Of a DNA stretch of 64,000 nt, positions 1 to 8,635 are shown piece by piece; the stretch's first letter is position 1, and every line of letters begins with the position of its first letter. This DNA comes from Tolypothrix sp. PCC 7910. GTDB lineage: Bacteria > Cyanobacteriota > Cyanobacteriia > Cyanobacteriales > Nostocaceae. The stretch lies in NCBI RefSeq assembly GCF_011769525.1, contig NZ_CP050440.1, positions 1,675,501 through 1,739,500 on the forward strand. The letters are read 5' to 3'. Below the pieces are notes generated by a model, which was not told the origin of the DNA, did not search any database, and was given only the letters and a program-made list of their open reading frames with translations. A program made the translations under genes and the position numbers.

Positions 1-1141
1 ATCTTTCTTGAGGACGCGCCCAAATTAACGACAGCATAATCATCGTCAGACATAAAGCTAATGCTGTACCTAATCCAGCGCAAAGTTCTTTACGGAGGAT
101 TTTTAGAGTATCTTTAGGTGTGACTTCGCCTACACCCAAGCCTCTGATTGTGACTGTTAAGGCTTGAATACCGACAGTCCCACCAGTATTAGAAAAGATG
201 GGCATAATTACCGCTAGAACAGGTACTGCAGCAATTACAGATTGAAAAGGCGCGATCGCACTAGCTGCACCTATATACAAGGCCATAATTCCTAATAGCC
301 AAGGTAGGCGGTTGCGGATGGTAAGTAGAGGAGAAGACAAAGCGGCTTCATCACCACTGACACCGGCGAGTTTTTGAATGTCTTCTGTGGCTTCTTCCTC
401 CAAAATATCAACCACATCATCAATGGTGATAATACCGACTAATCTGTCTTCCCTGTCAACTACCGGGATAGCGATTAAGTCGTAGCGCTTCATGATTTGG
501 GCTACTTCTTCTTGGGGGGTTTCAGTTCTGACTTTGATGACGCGATCGCTGGCGATATCTCTAATCAAAACATCAGGAAAAGTAAATAACAATTGCCGCA
601 GCGAAACTACCCTCACCAATGTACGATTGTCGTCTGTCACATAAGCGTAGTAAATTGTCTCTTTATCTTCGTCTTGACGACGGATTTTGCTGAGGGCTTC
701 ACCGACAGTTAATCCTTCCCGCAACCGCACATATTCTGTTGTCATCACACGCCCAGCTGTACCTTCGGGATAACCAAGAATTGTAGCTGTGGCTTGTCGT
801 TGTTCTGGACTTAATTCTTGTAATAACCGCTTAATTACTCCTGCTGGTAATTCATCAAACAATTCTGCCCTTTCATCGGGACTCATCGCCTCTACAATTT
901 GGACAACTTGCACATCATGAAGAGAATTAATTAATTCTTCTTGTACCTCTGTGGGTAGATATTCAAAAACATCAATTGCTTGTGCTTTATTGAGGAGACG
1001 AAATGCGATCGCTCGTTGATTTGTTGGTAATTTGGAAATGTATTCGCCAACGTCTACCGGTTGTAAATGATTTAAATCCCATTTGAGTTGGTTTAAGTCA
1101 GCGACATCAATCATTGAATCGCGCATTTCTTGTGTCAGCAT
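1..1141 (-). CDS. mgtE: Magnesium transporter MgtE, C-terminus cut by window edge
   Basis: The minus-strand frame is open from an ATG at 1141 to the window edge, giving about 380 residues. The order fits MgtE: an N-terminal helical MgtE_N domain (ending in the stretch with DELPAG and LGYPEGTAGRVM), paired CBS domains with VGIITIDDVVDILEEE, then the first membrane helices. MgtE is a homodimeric inner-membrane Mg2+ channel gated by Mg2+ binding to its cytosolic N/CBS domains. The start is well supported by AGGAGG 5 bases upstream. The remaining membrane helices lie outside the window. The structured leader upstream could add RNA-level control. The family call is secure from motifs. Confidence 0.93.
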   Translation of the reverse strand, partial: MLTQEMRDSMIDVADLNQLKWDLNHLQPVDVGEYISKLPTNQRAIAFRLLNKAQAIDVFEYLPTEVQEELINSLHDVQVVQIVEAMSPDERAELFDELPAGVIKRLLQELSPEQRQATATILGYPEGTAGRVMTTEYVRLREGLTVGEALSKIRRQDEDKETIYYAYVTDDNRTLVRVVSLRQLLFTFPDVLIRDIASDRVIKVRTETPQEEVAQIMKRYDLIAIPVVDREDRLVGIITIDDVVDILEEEATEDIQKLAGVSGDEAALSSPLLTIRNRLPWLLGIMALYIGAASAIAPFQSVIAAVPVLAVIMPIFSNTGGTVGIQALTVTIRGLGVGEVTPKDTLKILRKELCAGLGTALALCLTMIMLSLIWARPQER

Positions 1142-2041
1142 AGATTCCTCCTAATCTCATAGTCTCCTCCGCGCTAGGAGACTATGTCGCCAGCTTAGAG
1201 GAGGTTGATACTACCGTCTTGTGGACTCTGGTCCATAACTTTCAACAATTCACTCTCGATATCCAATCAGGCATCGCTAAGTCATAATACTAACCTGGAA
1301 CACTGTTATCCGAAATAGATGCAGAAGTTCAGTATGCGGAATTTATAGCATCCACATAAGTACGTAACTCTTTGCCCTGATTTTTCTTTTGATAAGAGTA
1401 GATTCTACTACTGTTACAACCTGTGTCAAGCGCCTAAGAGAATTTACTAGCTAAATTCACACAGTTAAAATATTTACTACTTTTGTAGTAGTCTAGAGTT
1501 GGGATGTAAAACCAACTCTTGTGTAATTGTACTGAAGATTGACACCCTTATGTAGCTGAGTATTTCTGATATTGCCAGTAATACCACTTCTAAACAAAAT
1601 TTCACTTCTGTCCTAGGAAGCAACTATCAAGCAGCTAATACAATTAAAGCGTGACTTGAAGAATATATCTGCTAAAAAATTAGCAGTTTATTAATATTCT
1701 TGGCTGGCGCATAATTTTGCGATACTGACTGCAAGTTAATACAGCACTTTTGAAGTAAGTGAGGTAAATCATGAGTAATGAGTAGGAAATTTACTTATTA
1801 CTCACTACTTATTACTCATTACTTTTTTAAATTGGTTGCTGTACCTCATAGAAGTCGAATCTGCTGTAAGTTATTTGGGAAAAAATATGTACTAGAGATT
1901 ATAGAGGAACAAGGTGCAGACGAACATCCCAATTTTGGCAAAAAATAGCACAAATAGAGATGATAAAACCTCTGGACTTTGTAATTTTCAGAATGATATA
2001 TTATTTTTTTTAAAGTTCTCATTCATAATTGATGATTTAGC
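1142..2041. other. Gene-free stretch between mgtE and the CHAT gene
   Basis: No convincing ORF, tRNA or ribosome site was found. Apart from the mgtE leader it holds a short hairpin (1475-1490, TACTAC-TTTT-GTAGTA). It also holds an imperfect inverted repeat made of ATGAGTAATGAGTAG-like units (about 1771-1818), of a kind common between genes in these genomes. It must contain the mgtE promoter; the CHAT gene is transcribed away from here, so its 3' end also lies in this stretch. Confidence 0.6.
1155..1240 (-). promoter_or_regulatory. Structured 5' leader of mgtE
   Basis: Just upstream of the mgtE ribosome site is a perfect 11 bp stem (1158-1168 with 1176-1186, CATAGTCTCCT and its complement) closing a 7-base loop. 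A second small hairpin (1222-1226 with 1231-1235) lies 36 bases further upstream. On the transcript, a CCTCCT run near 1197-1203 between the hairpins could pair with the AGGAGG ribosome site, while the 11 bp stem holds a competing AGGAGA run. This looks like a switchable leader, but it does not match the M-box core as I remember it. Function is inference. Confidence 0.45.
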
Positions 2042-5000
2042 TTATCGCGGTTCACCAATTAAAGTGAATGCTGCCCAATTTATAGGGTGAGGATGTTTTT
2101 TCATTGCGTTCAACATAGCTGTTCGCAATGCAACGGCTTTATCAGGATTTTGCTGCCATTGTTGATAAAATTCGGTCATTAATTCTGATGTTGTTGAATC
2201 AGGTACTGACCATAATGAGACAATCACACTCGACGCACCGGCAGTAATTAACGAACGAGATAAGCCAATTACGCCATCACCAGTAATTGTACCTCTACCA
2301 GTGTCACAAGCACTCAAAACTACCAATTCAGCGTTGATAGGTAAATTGACAATTTCTGCTGGGGTGAGTAAACCGTCATCATTAGCAGCAGGTGCAAAGG
2401 CGATCGCAGTTTCTATGCCTTTGGTGGTATCATCCAACAACCCATGTGTTGCTAGGTGAATCACCCTAGCGGAGGATAGCTTTTGTTTAAAAGCAGCTTT
2501 AGTCGCATCATCGCCGATAATCGCTTTGCTATTAAGAAGGCTAGCAATTGTTTTTGCTTCCTGTTCAGCACCTAATAATGGTTCAAGTTGCACAGGTGGA
2601 ATACCCACTTTGGGCATTGTGGGATTACCCATGACTAATACATCCTTAGCTGTCAGCTTTTGTCTTTGTTTACGTGTTAGTTCCAACATCTGAATTGCTG
2701 GTGCAGTCAGGATAGTATGTTTTTCAATTAAATATTGATTGTTTTTGTCTTGTAGCGCTACAAACGGGACTAAAAAAAGCGATTGATGGGGAATAAAAAT
2801 TACCCGTTCGTTGGGATTAGTGGGTAGATGATCTGCAATCGGTGCGATTAAAATTTGATAGAGTTCTTGTAAGTTTTGTTGTTGTAGAGGTTCACCAATA
2901 GGTTCTACTTTAATTCCCCGTCCACCTGCACCTATGGATCTGCGACTTTGGTTGACAATATCAGCCAAAGATTGATTGAGAGATTTAAAATTGACTGATT
3001 TAAAAGCAATTTCACCATTAGGTTTAACTACCCAAATGTATATTTCTGAATTATCCCATGCTTTTTTATTACCTTTTTGAGGATAATTCGACAGTGAATA
3101 TTCTACAATTGTGGCATTTTGTGCTTTAGCAATTTGCTTAATTTTAGCAATTGTGGGAATTTCAGCCTTTATTTGAGAACTTTGTTGTGTTGATAAACGC
3201 GAAGTTAATAAATTCACAAATGCTCTAGCTCGGCTGCGTTCAGCAACCTCTAAAGCTTCATCAATTTTGTTTTGAGCAATTAAAACTCTTTGTAAGAGGC
3301 TATAGGTTTGTGCTTGGGTTTCAAAAATAGAAATTTGACTTTTATCTGTCAAGTCAATGCGAATAGATTCATAGACTTTAATAGCTTCATATAAAGCCAC
3401 AGTCGCTTCCGGTAGATTCCCAGCAGCATAACTAGTGATGCCAACCTGATTAAACATTAGAGCTTCATCAAACTTTTTTTGAGCCTTCCTAGCAGATAAA
3501 GCAGCTTGTCTATAAAAATTAATAGCTAAATCGTATTTTTGCTGATTTTCGTAAAATTCTCCTACCTTAAAGAAGATATATTGTTGAAATTGGGGATATT
3601 CTTGAGATAATTCTATTGCTTTTTGATAGAATTCCCAAGCGCGATCGCTCTCTTGCAATTTGGCATAAGCATCACCAATCTGTGCCAAAGTAAAGGCTAC
3701 CATTTCTGGTTTACCCAATGCTTGAGCTTCATTTAATTTTTGCAGCGCCTCTTCTAATTCTGGCGAAGTTTTGCTAAGACGATTTGATTTGTTTTTAGTA
3801 TTTAAACTTTTGATATTAGGAGAAATTTCCGCACAAACTTGCTGAGATTCCTCAAATTGTCCCAAAGATTTATAAGCCAAACACATCTGTGCATAACTAA
3901 ACTTAATTCCTTGGTTGAGTTGTTGCTTGGCTAAATCAACCGCAAACTTTTGAGAAGTATCAGTAATTTGTTCAACTTGTTTAAGAGATGATTGTAAAAT
4001 TCCTAAAGCCTCTTGATAAGATTGAATGGCTTGGTCGTATTTACTAGTATCAGAGTAAATATTGCCAATATTTGCGATCAGTAATCCTTGCTCCTTATTT
4101 TTTTCTACCCTTTCTAAAGGAGAACTAGCTGGGATTGTTTTAGCAATAGCAAGAGATTGTTGATAATATTTCAATGCTGATTCTGGTTGACGCAAACTTT
4201 TATAAACTTCACCCAACTTAGATAAGGTATCGCGTAGTTTACTTGGCGATTTTTGCTCAGTTTGGAAAATTTTTAGCGCTTGCTGGAGAGGTTCTACAGC
4301 TTCTGTATACTTACTTTTGGCATTGTACATATTACCCAACCCCAAAAGTCCTTCTGCAAGTTGACGGCGATCGCCTGTTTGTTTCGCAATTGTGATAGCT
4401 TGTTGATAAGTTGCGATCGCTCGATCAAAAGATCCGCCTGGTAGTTGACTCTCAACCACACCCTTGTAAACACCAGTGAGATAATAATTCCTCGCTAGCG
4501 CCATCAAAATATCTGTTTCCTGTTTGCGTAGACGTAGCTGAGTATCTGGAGAACCACCAGACTGTTTGCGTAGCACTACTACAGCTTGTTCTAAATAATC
4601 TATTGCCTTGGGAAGATTAACACTAACGTGGGTATAACCGAGATTTTCTAACGTGCTAGCTTCTCTATCAAGATTCTTAATTTCACGGGCGATCGCCAAT
4701 GCTTTTTCATAGTATGCGATCGCTTGAGGCAAATTCCCTAAAGCACGATAATTATTTCCTATATTATTCAGCGCTCTAGCTGCTAAATCCCTATCTTTGG
4801 TAGCTTGAGCAATTTCTAAAGCTTGTTGTTGATAGCTAATTGCTTGATTGAAATCATGCAAATCATAGTAAACATTACCAATTCCTTTCAGCGTTCTACC
4901 TTCACCTGGACGATACTTAATTTGACGATAAATTTTCAAAGCTTGCTGGAAAGTTTTTAACGCCGCTTGAGATTGATATTTATCCAGCAGTTCTTCACCT

Positions 5001-5179
5001 CGTTGAAGTAGTCTATCAGCCTCAGTTTTACGTGCATCTGAACCTTGCGCTAATACTTGTGAAGTTCCCAATGGCTTAACTAACAATCCTCCCAAGGGCA
5101 ACGTCAGGTAAAATACCAAAGAAGCCAGCGTCAGGCTTTGCAGACGGTAGCTCAAGGAGCGATGAAGATGAAAACGCAT
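2042..5179 (-). CDS. Exported TPR-CHAT caspase-like protease
   Basis: A 1045-residue protein. The first ~45 residues contain basic residues, a hydrophobic stretch (LTLASLVFYLTLPLGGLLV) and an AQG site, so it is likely exported or membrane-tethered. Residues ~50-650 are rows of TPR units (A-x-x-x-x-x-x-A-L patterns). The C-terminal ~350 residues are a CHAT domain (caspase/HetF associated with TPRs) with the expected dyad: His912 in HLATHG and Cys958 in LSACDTG. CHAT proteases in cyanobacteria include HetF; others act in gasdermin-type or CRISPR-linked defence. No obvious substrate or partner gene adjoins it. It is flanked downstream by a gene-free region and upstream by a MITE. Specific role unknown. 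Confidence 0.9.
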   Translation of the reverse strand: MRFHLHRSLSYRLQSLTLASLVFYLTLPLGGLLVKPLGTSQVLAQGSDARKTEADRLLQRGEELLDKYQSQAALKTFQQALKIYRQIKYRPGEGRTLKGIGNVYYDLHDFNQAISYQQQALEIAQATKDRDLAARALNNIGNNYRALGNLPQAIAYYEKALAIAREIKNLDREASTLENLGYTHVSVNLPKAIDYLEQAVVVLRKQSGGSPDTQLRLRKQETDILMALARNYYLTGVYKGVVESQLPGGSFDRAIATYQQAITIAKQTGDRRQLAEGLLGLGNMYNAKSKYTEAVEPLQQALKIFQTEQKSPSKLRDTLSKLGEVYKSLRQPESALKYYQQSLAIAKTIPASSPLERVEKNKEQGLLIANIGNIYSDTSKYDQAIQSYQEALGILQSSLKQVEQITDTSQKFAVDLAKQQLNQGIKFSYAQMCLAYKSLGQFEESQQVCAEISPNIKSLNTKNKSNRLSKTSPELEEALQKLNEAQALGKPEMVAFTLAQIGDAYAKLQESDRAWEFYQKAIELSQEYPQFQQYIFFKVGEFYENQQKYDLAINFYRQAALSARKAQKKFDEALMFNQVGITSYAAGNLPEATVALYEAIKVYESIRIDLTDKSQISIFETQAQTYSLLQRVLIAQNKIDEALEVAERSRARAFVNLLTSRLSTQQSSQIKAEIPTIAKIKQIAKAQNATIVEYSLSNYPQKGNKKAWDNSEIYIWVVKPNGEIAFKSVNFKSLNQSLADIVNQSRRSIGAGGRGIKVEPIGEPLQQQNLQELYQILIAPIADHLPTNPNERVIFIPHQSLFLVPFVALQDKNNQYLIEKHTILTAPAIQMLELTRKQRQKLTAKDVLVMGNPTMPKVGIPPVQLEPLLGAEQEAKTIASLLNSKAIIGDDATKAAFKQKLSSARVIHLATHGLLDDTTKGIETAIAFAPAANDDGLLTPAEIVNLPINAELVVLSACDTGRGTITGDGVIGLSRSLITAGASSVIVSLWSVPDSTTSELMTEFYQQWQQNPDKAVALRTAMLNAMKKHPHPINWAAFTLIGEPR

Positions 5180-5216
5180 AACTAGAGTACAGATAGTATG
5201 GGAAGATTTACTTACA

Positions 5217-5329
5217 TATAGCCATCCTAAATGATTTGTGAAATATTATATGCAGGGCTATTGACTGTTAACTGTTGACAGTCAACCACCAAAACCGATA
5301 TTGTTCACAACCGAAATAGTATTGCTATA
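5217..5329 (+). repeat. MITE-like element, copy A (113 bp)
   Basis: It starts TATAGCCATCCTAAAT and ends with the near-complement (AAATAGTATTGCTATA), giving imperfect terminal inverted repeats of about 16 bp. The reverse complement of 5803-5908 matches almost along the full length, sharing ATGATTTGTGAAATATTA, TGCAGGG, the GTTGACTGTTAAC-type centre and the ends. It has no coding capacity, so a non-autonomous transposon fits. It lies immediately upstream of the CHAT gene start, so it may carry promoter sequence for that gene. Confidence 0.75.
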
Positions 5330-5501
5330 TATCTCCTATCATTCAAAGAGTAACATTCTTGTTAAGTTCAGAAATAGGAATAATTTATCTTGTGGATTTC
5401 GCTGAAATTTATTAATGACTAAAGACTAATACCAATTACCAATTACCCATCACCCTAACTTCCAAATTAAGCACTTTTGAATTCTAAGCGCTCGAGAAAT
5501 T

Positions 5502-5789
5502 ATGATATCAAAGCAATTATTTAAAGTCATTGAAGAAGCAATTACCAAACCGCCAATTCCTCACGAACCATATAAGCAGTCTTTAAAAGCTTGGGCAATG
5601 TATTGTTTAAGAGATAGAGGTTTTAAAGTAGTTTATGCCCAAAATGCCGATTTTGCCATTGAACCAAAGAATGGAGATAAGCTGTATTTTAAGGTAACCA
5701 ATAATGCCGATGAGGTAGATAATTCTTGTAGCTGGATAGTTTGGGATAGTACAGCCAAAAGCGCCAGTGTAATTCCTTTACAATCTTAA
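5502..5789 (+). CDS. Small hypothetical protein, possible degenerate nuclease-fold
   Basis: A 95-residue protein without signal peptide or membrane segment. The stretch NADFAIEPKNGDKLYFKVTN has the strand-turn-strand look of a PD-(D/E)xK core (Asp, then a GDKLYFKV strand), but the Glu/Gln normally two before the Lys is Phe, so it may be inactive; this is a weak structural guess. There is no clear ribosome site before the ATG. It is boxed between two inverted MITE copies (5217-5329 and 5803-5908), so it may be a passenger or simply a neighbour. The codon usage looks ordinary. Function not recognised. Confidence 0.6.
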   Translation: MISKQLFKVIEEAITKPPIPHEPYKQSLKAWAMYCLRDRGFKVVYAQNADFAIEPKNGDKLYFKVTNNADEVDNSCSWIVWDSTAKSASVIPLQS

Positions 5790-5802
5790 GATTATCAGGA
5801 AA

Positions 5803-5908
5803 TATAGCAATCCTATTTTGGTCGTAAAAAATATCGTTTTTGGTTGTTAACAGTCAACATTCAACGACCCTGCATGTAATATTTCATAAATCATTTAGGA
5901 TTACTATA
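5803..5908 (-). repeat. MITE-like element, copy B (106 bp, inverted)
   Basis: Begins TATAGCAATCCTATTT and ends with the reverse of TATAGTAATCCTAAAT. It is the inverted partner of 5217-5329, with a few substitutions and a small length difference in the centre (7 bp in total). With copy A it brackets the 95-residue ORF. Confidence 0.75.
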
Positions 5909-5929
5909 ATGATTAGTGAGAAAAAAGTT

Positions 5930-6703
5930 TTAAGCTGGCTTTTCAAACACCATTAAATGTTGCTGTGGTAAAAGATTTTTGGTTTCTCGCCAAACTAAAC
6001 CCACAGCTTGCATTTCTTGGCGGACTTGTTTTTGAGTCATTTTGTGTAGGCGTTTAATCATAATAAAAGGATTTTCGCCCCGATACTCAACCAGCGCTAC
6101 CCTACCGCCAGGTTTTAAAGCTTTGACAATTTTTTGCATTACTTCTTGGGGATAATCAAATTCATGATAAGCATCCACCATCAGCGCTAAATCCACACTT
6201 GCTGATGGCAGATTGGGGTCAGTTATTGTTGCTAATACAGGCTCAATATTAGTAATATTTTTCTCTTTTTGGAAAAACTCAATAATATCTAGCATTTCTG
6301 GCTGAATATCTACAGCTAAAACTTTTCCTTGAGTTAATAATGGTGCAATGCGAAAACTCATGTAGCCTGTACCAGCACCAATATCTGCAACTACATCGCT
6401 AGATTTTAGATTAAGCGCACTGACTATTTTACTTGGCTGTTCCTCCATCTCACGGCTAGGCCTTTCTAACCAGCCTGCACCTGTATGTCCCATTACTTTA
6501 GCAATCTCTCTACCCATGTAGTATTTTCCAATACCATCTGGGCTATGATGCGATCGCAATTCGTAAATTGATGACATAGGAGAGCCAGCAATGGCTGTAT
6601 TATCTACATCGCACAAAAATCCTAGAATTATTACTAGGATAATTAATGTAAAACCTAAAAAATTATACTTCCAACTACGAGCCATAATTAACTGAGCAAA
6701 CAT
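5930..6703 (-). CDS. Membrane-anchored class I SAM-dependent methyltransferase
   Basis: 257 residues. One N-terminal hydrophobic segment (about 14-32, LGFTLIILVIILGFLCD) acts as a membrane anchor or uncleaved signal. A Rossmann methyltransferase domain follows, with motif I VVADIGAGTGY (104-114), an acidic residue after strand 2 (LAVDIQPEML) and a motif-IV-like region LALMVDAYHEFDYP. Substrate cannot be read from sequence; an extra-cytoplasmic location would be unusual since SAM is cytosolic, so the catalytic domain probably faces the cytoplasm. A second in-frame ATG at residue 7 is an equally good start. The gene after it on the same strand (6757-7455, upstream) is a secreted protein, with 53 bases between them. 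Confidence 0.82.
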   Translation of the reverse strand: MFAQLIMARSWKYNFLGFTLIILVIILGFLCDVDNTAIAGSPMSSIYELRSHHSPDGIGKYYMGREIAKVMGHTGAGWLERPSREMEEQPSKIVSALNLKSSDVVADIGAGTGYMSFRIAPLLTQGKVLAVDIQPEMLDIIEFFQKEKNITNIEPVLATITDPNLPSASVDLALMVDAYHEFDYPQEVMQKIVKALKPGGRVALVEYRGENPFIMIKRLHKMTQKQVRQEMQAVGLVWRETKNLLPQQHLMVFEKPA

Positions 6704-6756
6704 TAGGATAAGAGAACGGACAAGAAATACAAATCACAAATAAACCTTGACCTTGA

Positions 6757-7455
6757 TCAATTCACTTCAAAACTAACTATAGTGACTTTTGCCTTAGCTG
6801 ATGTGGTGTCATCGCCCAGAAAAATTAAATTGGCTTTCGTGTAGGGATTAGGATAGCCAGGAGGTGGTGTAAAGCCTGTATACTGCCGTAAGCTACCTTT
6901 GAGACTGGGTGTAGTACTTCCATTAACGAAGAGTTGATAATTACCATCTTTGACAGCTAGCTTATATGTTTGCGCGGAGGCTTTAGTATCATGGGACATA
7001 TTTTCACCACGAGTAAAGCCAACATTTTGCGCCCAAATACTATTTTCCCAGAAGCCCAGTTCTAAACCGTATGGTTGTGATTCACTAGCTAGCTTGTCGC
7101 TAATAACAATGATGCTGAAGCCAGCACGATTTGTGGAACTGTGGCTTTCAGAGTTAATTTGTACCCTAAATGTAAGCGTGTAGCCTTTGCTACGATTTAA
7201 AGTAATGGGAGATGTGCGGAAATAACCTGCATAATTGGCATTAGTCCCACTGCTATCGAGAATCGTACCTTGGTTAGTAGCGATCGCAGAAGGAACAGGG
7301 ATGACAAAACTGTTGAGATATAACCATCCTTGTTGAGCAGGTGTTTGGCTAGGAATGGATAAGCCGTTGTATAGCACAGCCGCACTACCAGAATTTGCAC
7401 CTATCAATAAAGCAAAGCCAGCACTCAGAGTAGCGACTAAAGGAGTTTTAATCAT
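6757..7455 (-). CDS. Secreted beta-sandwich (lectin/glucanase-like) protein
   Basis: 232 residues with a signal peptide (Lys at position 3, hydrophobic 5-20, cleavage near SGSAA). The mature part has alternating hydrophobic strands and features seen in concanavalin A-like folds: a YTLTFRVQI strand, the GLELGFWEN region, and a YKLAVKDGNYQLFVNG hairpin similar to laminin-G/LamG edges. No catalytic residues are obvious and there is no C-terminal anchor. It probably binds a surface or matrix glycan, but that is inference. It is divergent from the 141-residue secreted gene at 7743, with a ~290 bp shared promoter region. Confidence 0.7.
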   Translation of the reverse strand: MIKTPLVATLSAGFALLIGANSGSAAVLYNGLSIPSQTPAQQGWLYLNSFVIPVPSAIATNQGTILDSSGTNANYAGYFRTSPITLNRSKGYTLTFRVQINSESHSSTNRAGFSIIVISDKLASESQPYGLELGFWENSIWAQNVGFTRGENMSHDTKASAQTYKLAVKDGNYQLFVNGSTTPSLKGSLRQYTGFTPPPGYPNPYTKANLIFLGDDTTSAKAKVTIVSFEVN

Positions 7456-7742
7456 ATAGGCTAGGGGCTAGAGAATTATGATGTACTTTGTCAGCAATAG
7501 AGCCTAGATAGAGGAGCTAGAGTTAGGCTTACGGGGGGCGTTAATACTGTAGCGCTATCCCTGAGAATCTGATTGAAATTATACTAGTATAAATTAAACA
7601 CAGATCATTGATATATTCCAGCAACTTTTTTGACTTGGTATGAGCGAGTCATTGAAGAGAATTAAAAATCCTGGAAAATCTGCTGAGGCTTGTTAGTACT
7701 TGATTAGAGTAGGATTTTAGTTAAGTACTCATACCGGGTCTT

Positions 7743-8168
7743 ATGTCTAAACTGTTGCCATGCGCCTTAGCCGCCGTTGCCTTTCTCATCACATCAACTA
7801 ATCACCCGAGCACCACACTGGCCGGAACCTGCGCCTCTAAATGTGGCCCCCGTCCTATTCAATTTACTCCCGGTCAACCTATCCGATTAGAGGTTGTAAA
7901 TAGAACATCAGGTTTAGTAAAACTCGAAAGAATCCAAGGAACCGATCCCATCCCTCTACGACCAGGACAAGAACTGCAATTTATGCAGGAAGAAGACGGA
8001 CAAGCGATTATGTCTCTCGTATTTTGGCATGAAATGGGATTACCACTACAAGCCGTAGTTTCTAAACCTAACTTTGGGACATTACGCTTAGAACTCGGCC
8101 CAGGTAAGCGTAATCCAGGCGATCGCTCTCTCTATCTCCTGAATGATGGTCGTGTCAGCGTGTATTAA
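7743..8168 (+). CDS. Secreted hypothetical protein
   Basis: 141 residues. A signal peptide ends near residue 27 (TTLAGTCAS). The mature part is about 114 residues with two close cysteines (CASKCGP) and strand-rich sequence (PIRLEVVNRTSGLVKLE, QAVVSKPNFGTLRLELG). The small beta protein with repeated PGQ turns resembles periplasmic/extracellular single-domain proteins common in cyanobacteria; I do not recognise a named family. The gene stands alone, divergent from the secreted lectin-like gene and followed by the gene-free recA promoter region. Confidence 0.7.
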   Translation: MSKLLPCALAAVAFLITSTNHPSTTLAGTCASKCGPRPIQFTPGQPIRLEVVNRTSGLVKLERIQGTDPIPLRPGQELQFMQEEDGQAIMSLVFWHEMGLPLQAVVSKPNFGTLRLELGPGKRNPGDRSLYLLNDGRVSVY

Positions 8169-8279
8169 TTAACCCCTATTCTTCCACTATCTTGATTGTT
8201 CGACAATTTAGTGGGCGATCGCTTGTGATGGATGTGTCAACACACAGTTAAAACAGAGGCGATATTACCCAAGGAAACA

Positions 8280-8312
8280 ATTGGTTAAATTTTATACGTA
8301 AATTTAACCAAT
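8280..8312. promoter_or_regulatory. 13 bp perfect dyad (hairpin or operator)
   Basis: ATTGGTTAAATTT at 8280-8292 is exactly complementary to 8300-8312 across a 7-base spacer. It is AT-rich with no following T-run, so it is a poor intrinsic terminator for the upstream gene. It could be an operator for a dimeric regulator or a 3' UTR stem of the 7743-8168 transcript. Confidence 0.4.
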
Positions 8313-8569
8313 ATTCATCTAAATATTGTAGAGCTTGCTGAAGCCAAAATATTTTCGTTACCTTACCTTTAACCTGTATTGCATTCAACCGGGAACTGCT
8401 ATATTTGTAGCGGCTTGAAAGTGATAATGATCTTAGTTCCCCAAACTTTGCCTCTAAAAGCCAAAATAAAGTATGAAGGTAATGTTCACCGCGAATGTAT
8501 CAGATCAAGTTACGATCTTGTCACACTTCCCTGTTTAAAAAGTCATATCCAGAATTTTCTGGCTAAAAT

Positions 8570-8583
8570 AGTATATCTGTTCT
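8570..8583 (+). promoter_or_regulatory. Putative LexA box of recA
   Basis: AGTATATCTGTTCT fits the cyanobacterial LexA consensus RGTAC-N3-DGTWCB at all fixed positions except one (C to T at position 5). It sits 53 bases before the recA ATG and directly after a TAAAAT hexamer (8564-8569) that could be a -10 element, where bound LexA would block transcription. The consensus is from memory of Anabaena work; binding is not shown here. Confidence 0.5.
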
Positions 8584-8635
8584 ACTCAACTCCAACCTTA
8601 TACAATCCTGAAATCCATATATTTTAGAGGCAGGA

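Larger units (their letters stand above)
8169..8635. other. Intergenic region upstream of recA
   Basis: 467 bp without a believable gene; an 82-codon frame inside has no ribosome site and non-coding composition. It holds a 13 bp perfect dyad (8280-8312), a small CCAGAA/TTCTGG hairpin (8549-8562), and a LexA-box-like site (8570-8583) near recA. Confidence 0.6.

Noticed and set aside
1142-1400. Canonical M-box (ykoK) riboswitch before mgtE
   Set aside because: The conserved M-box core sequences as I know them are not present; only simple hairpins are visible.
8379-8627. 82-codon frame before recA
   Set aside because: No ribosome site, non-coding composition, and it covers the LexA-like site and promoter.
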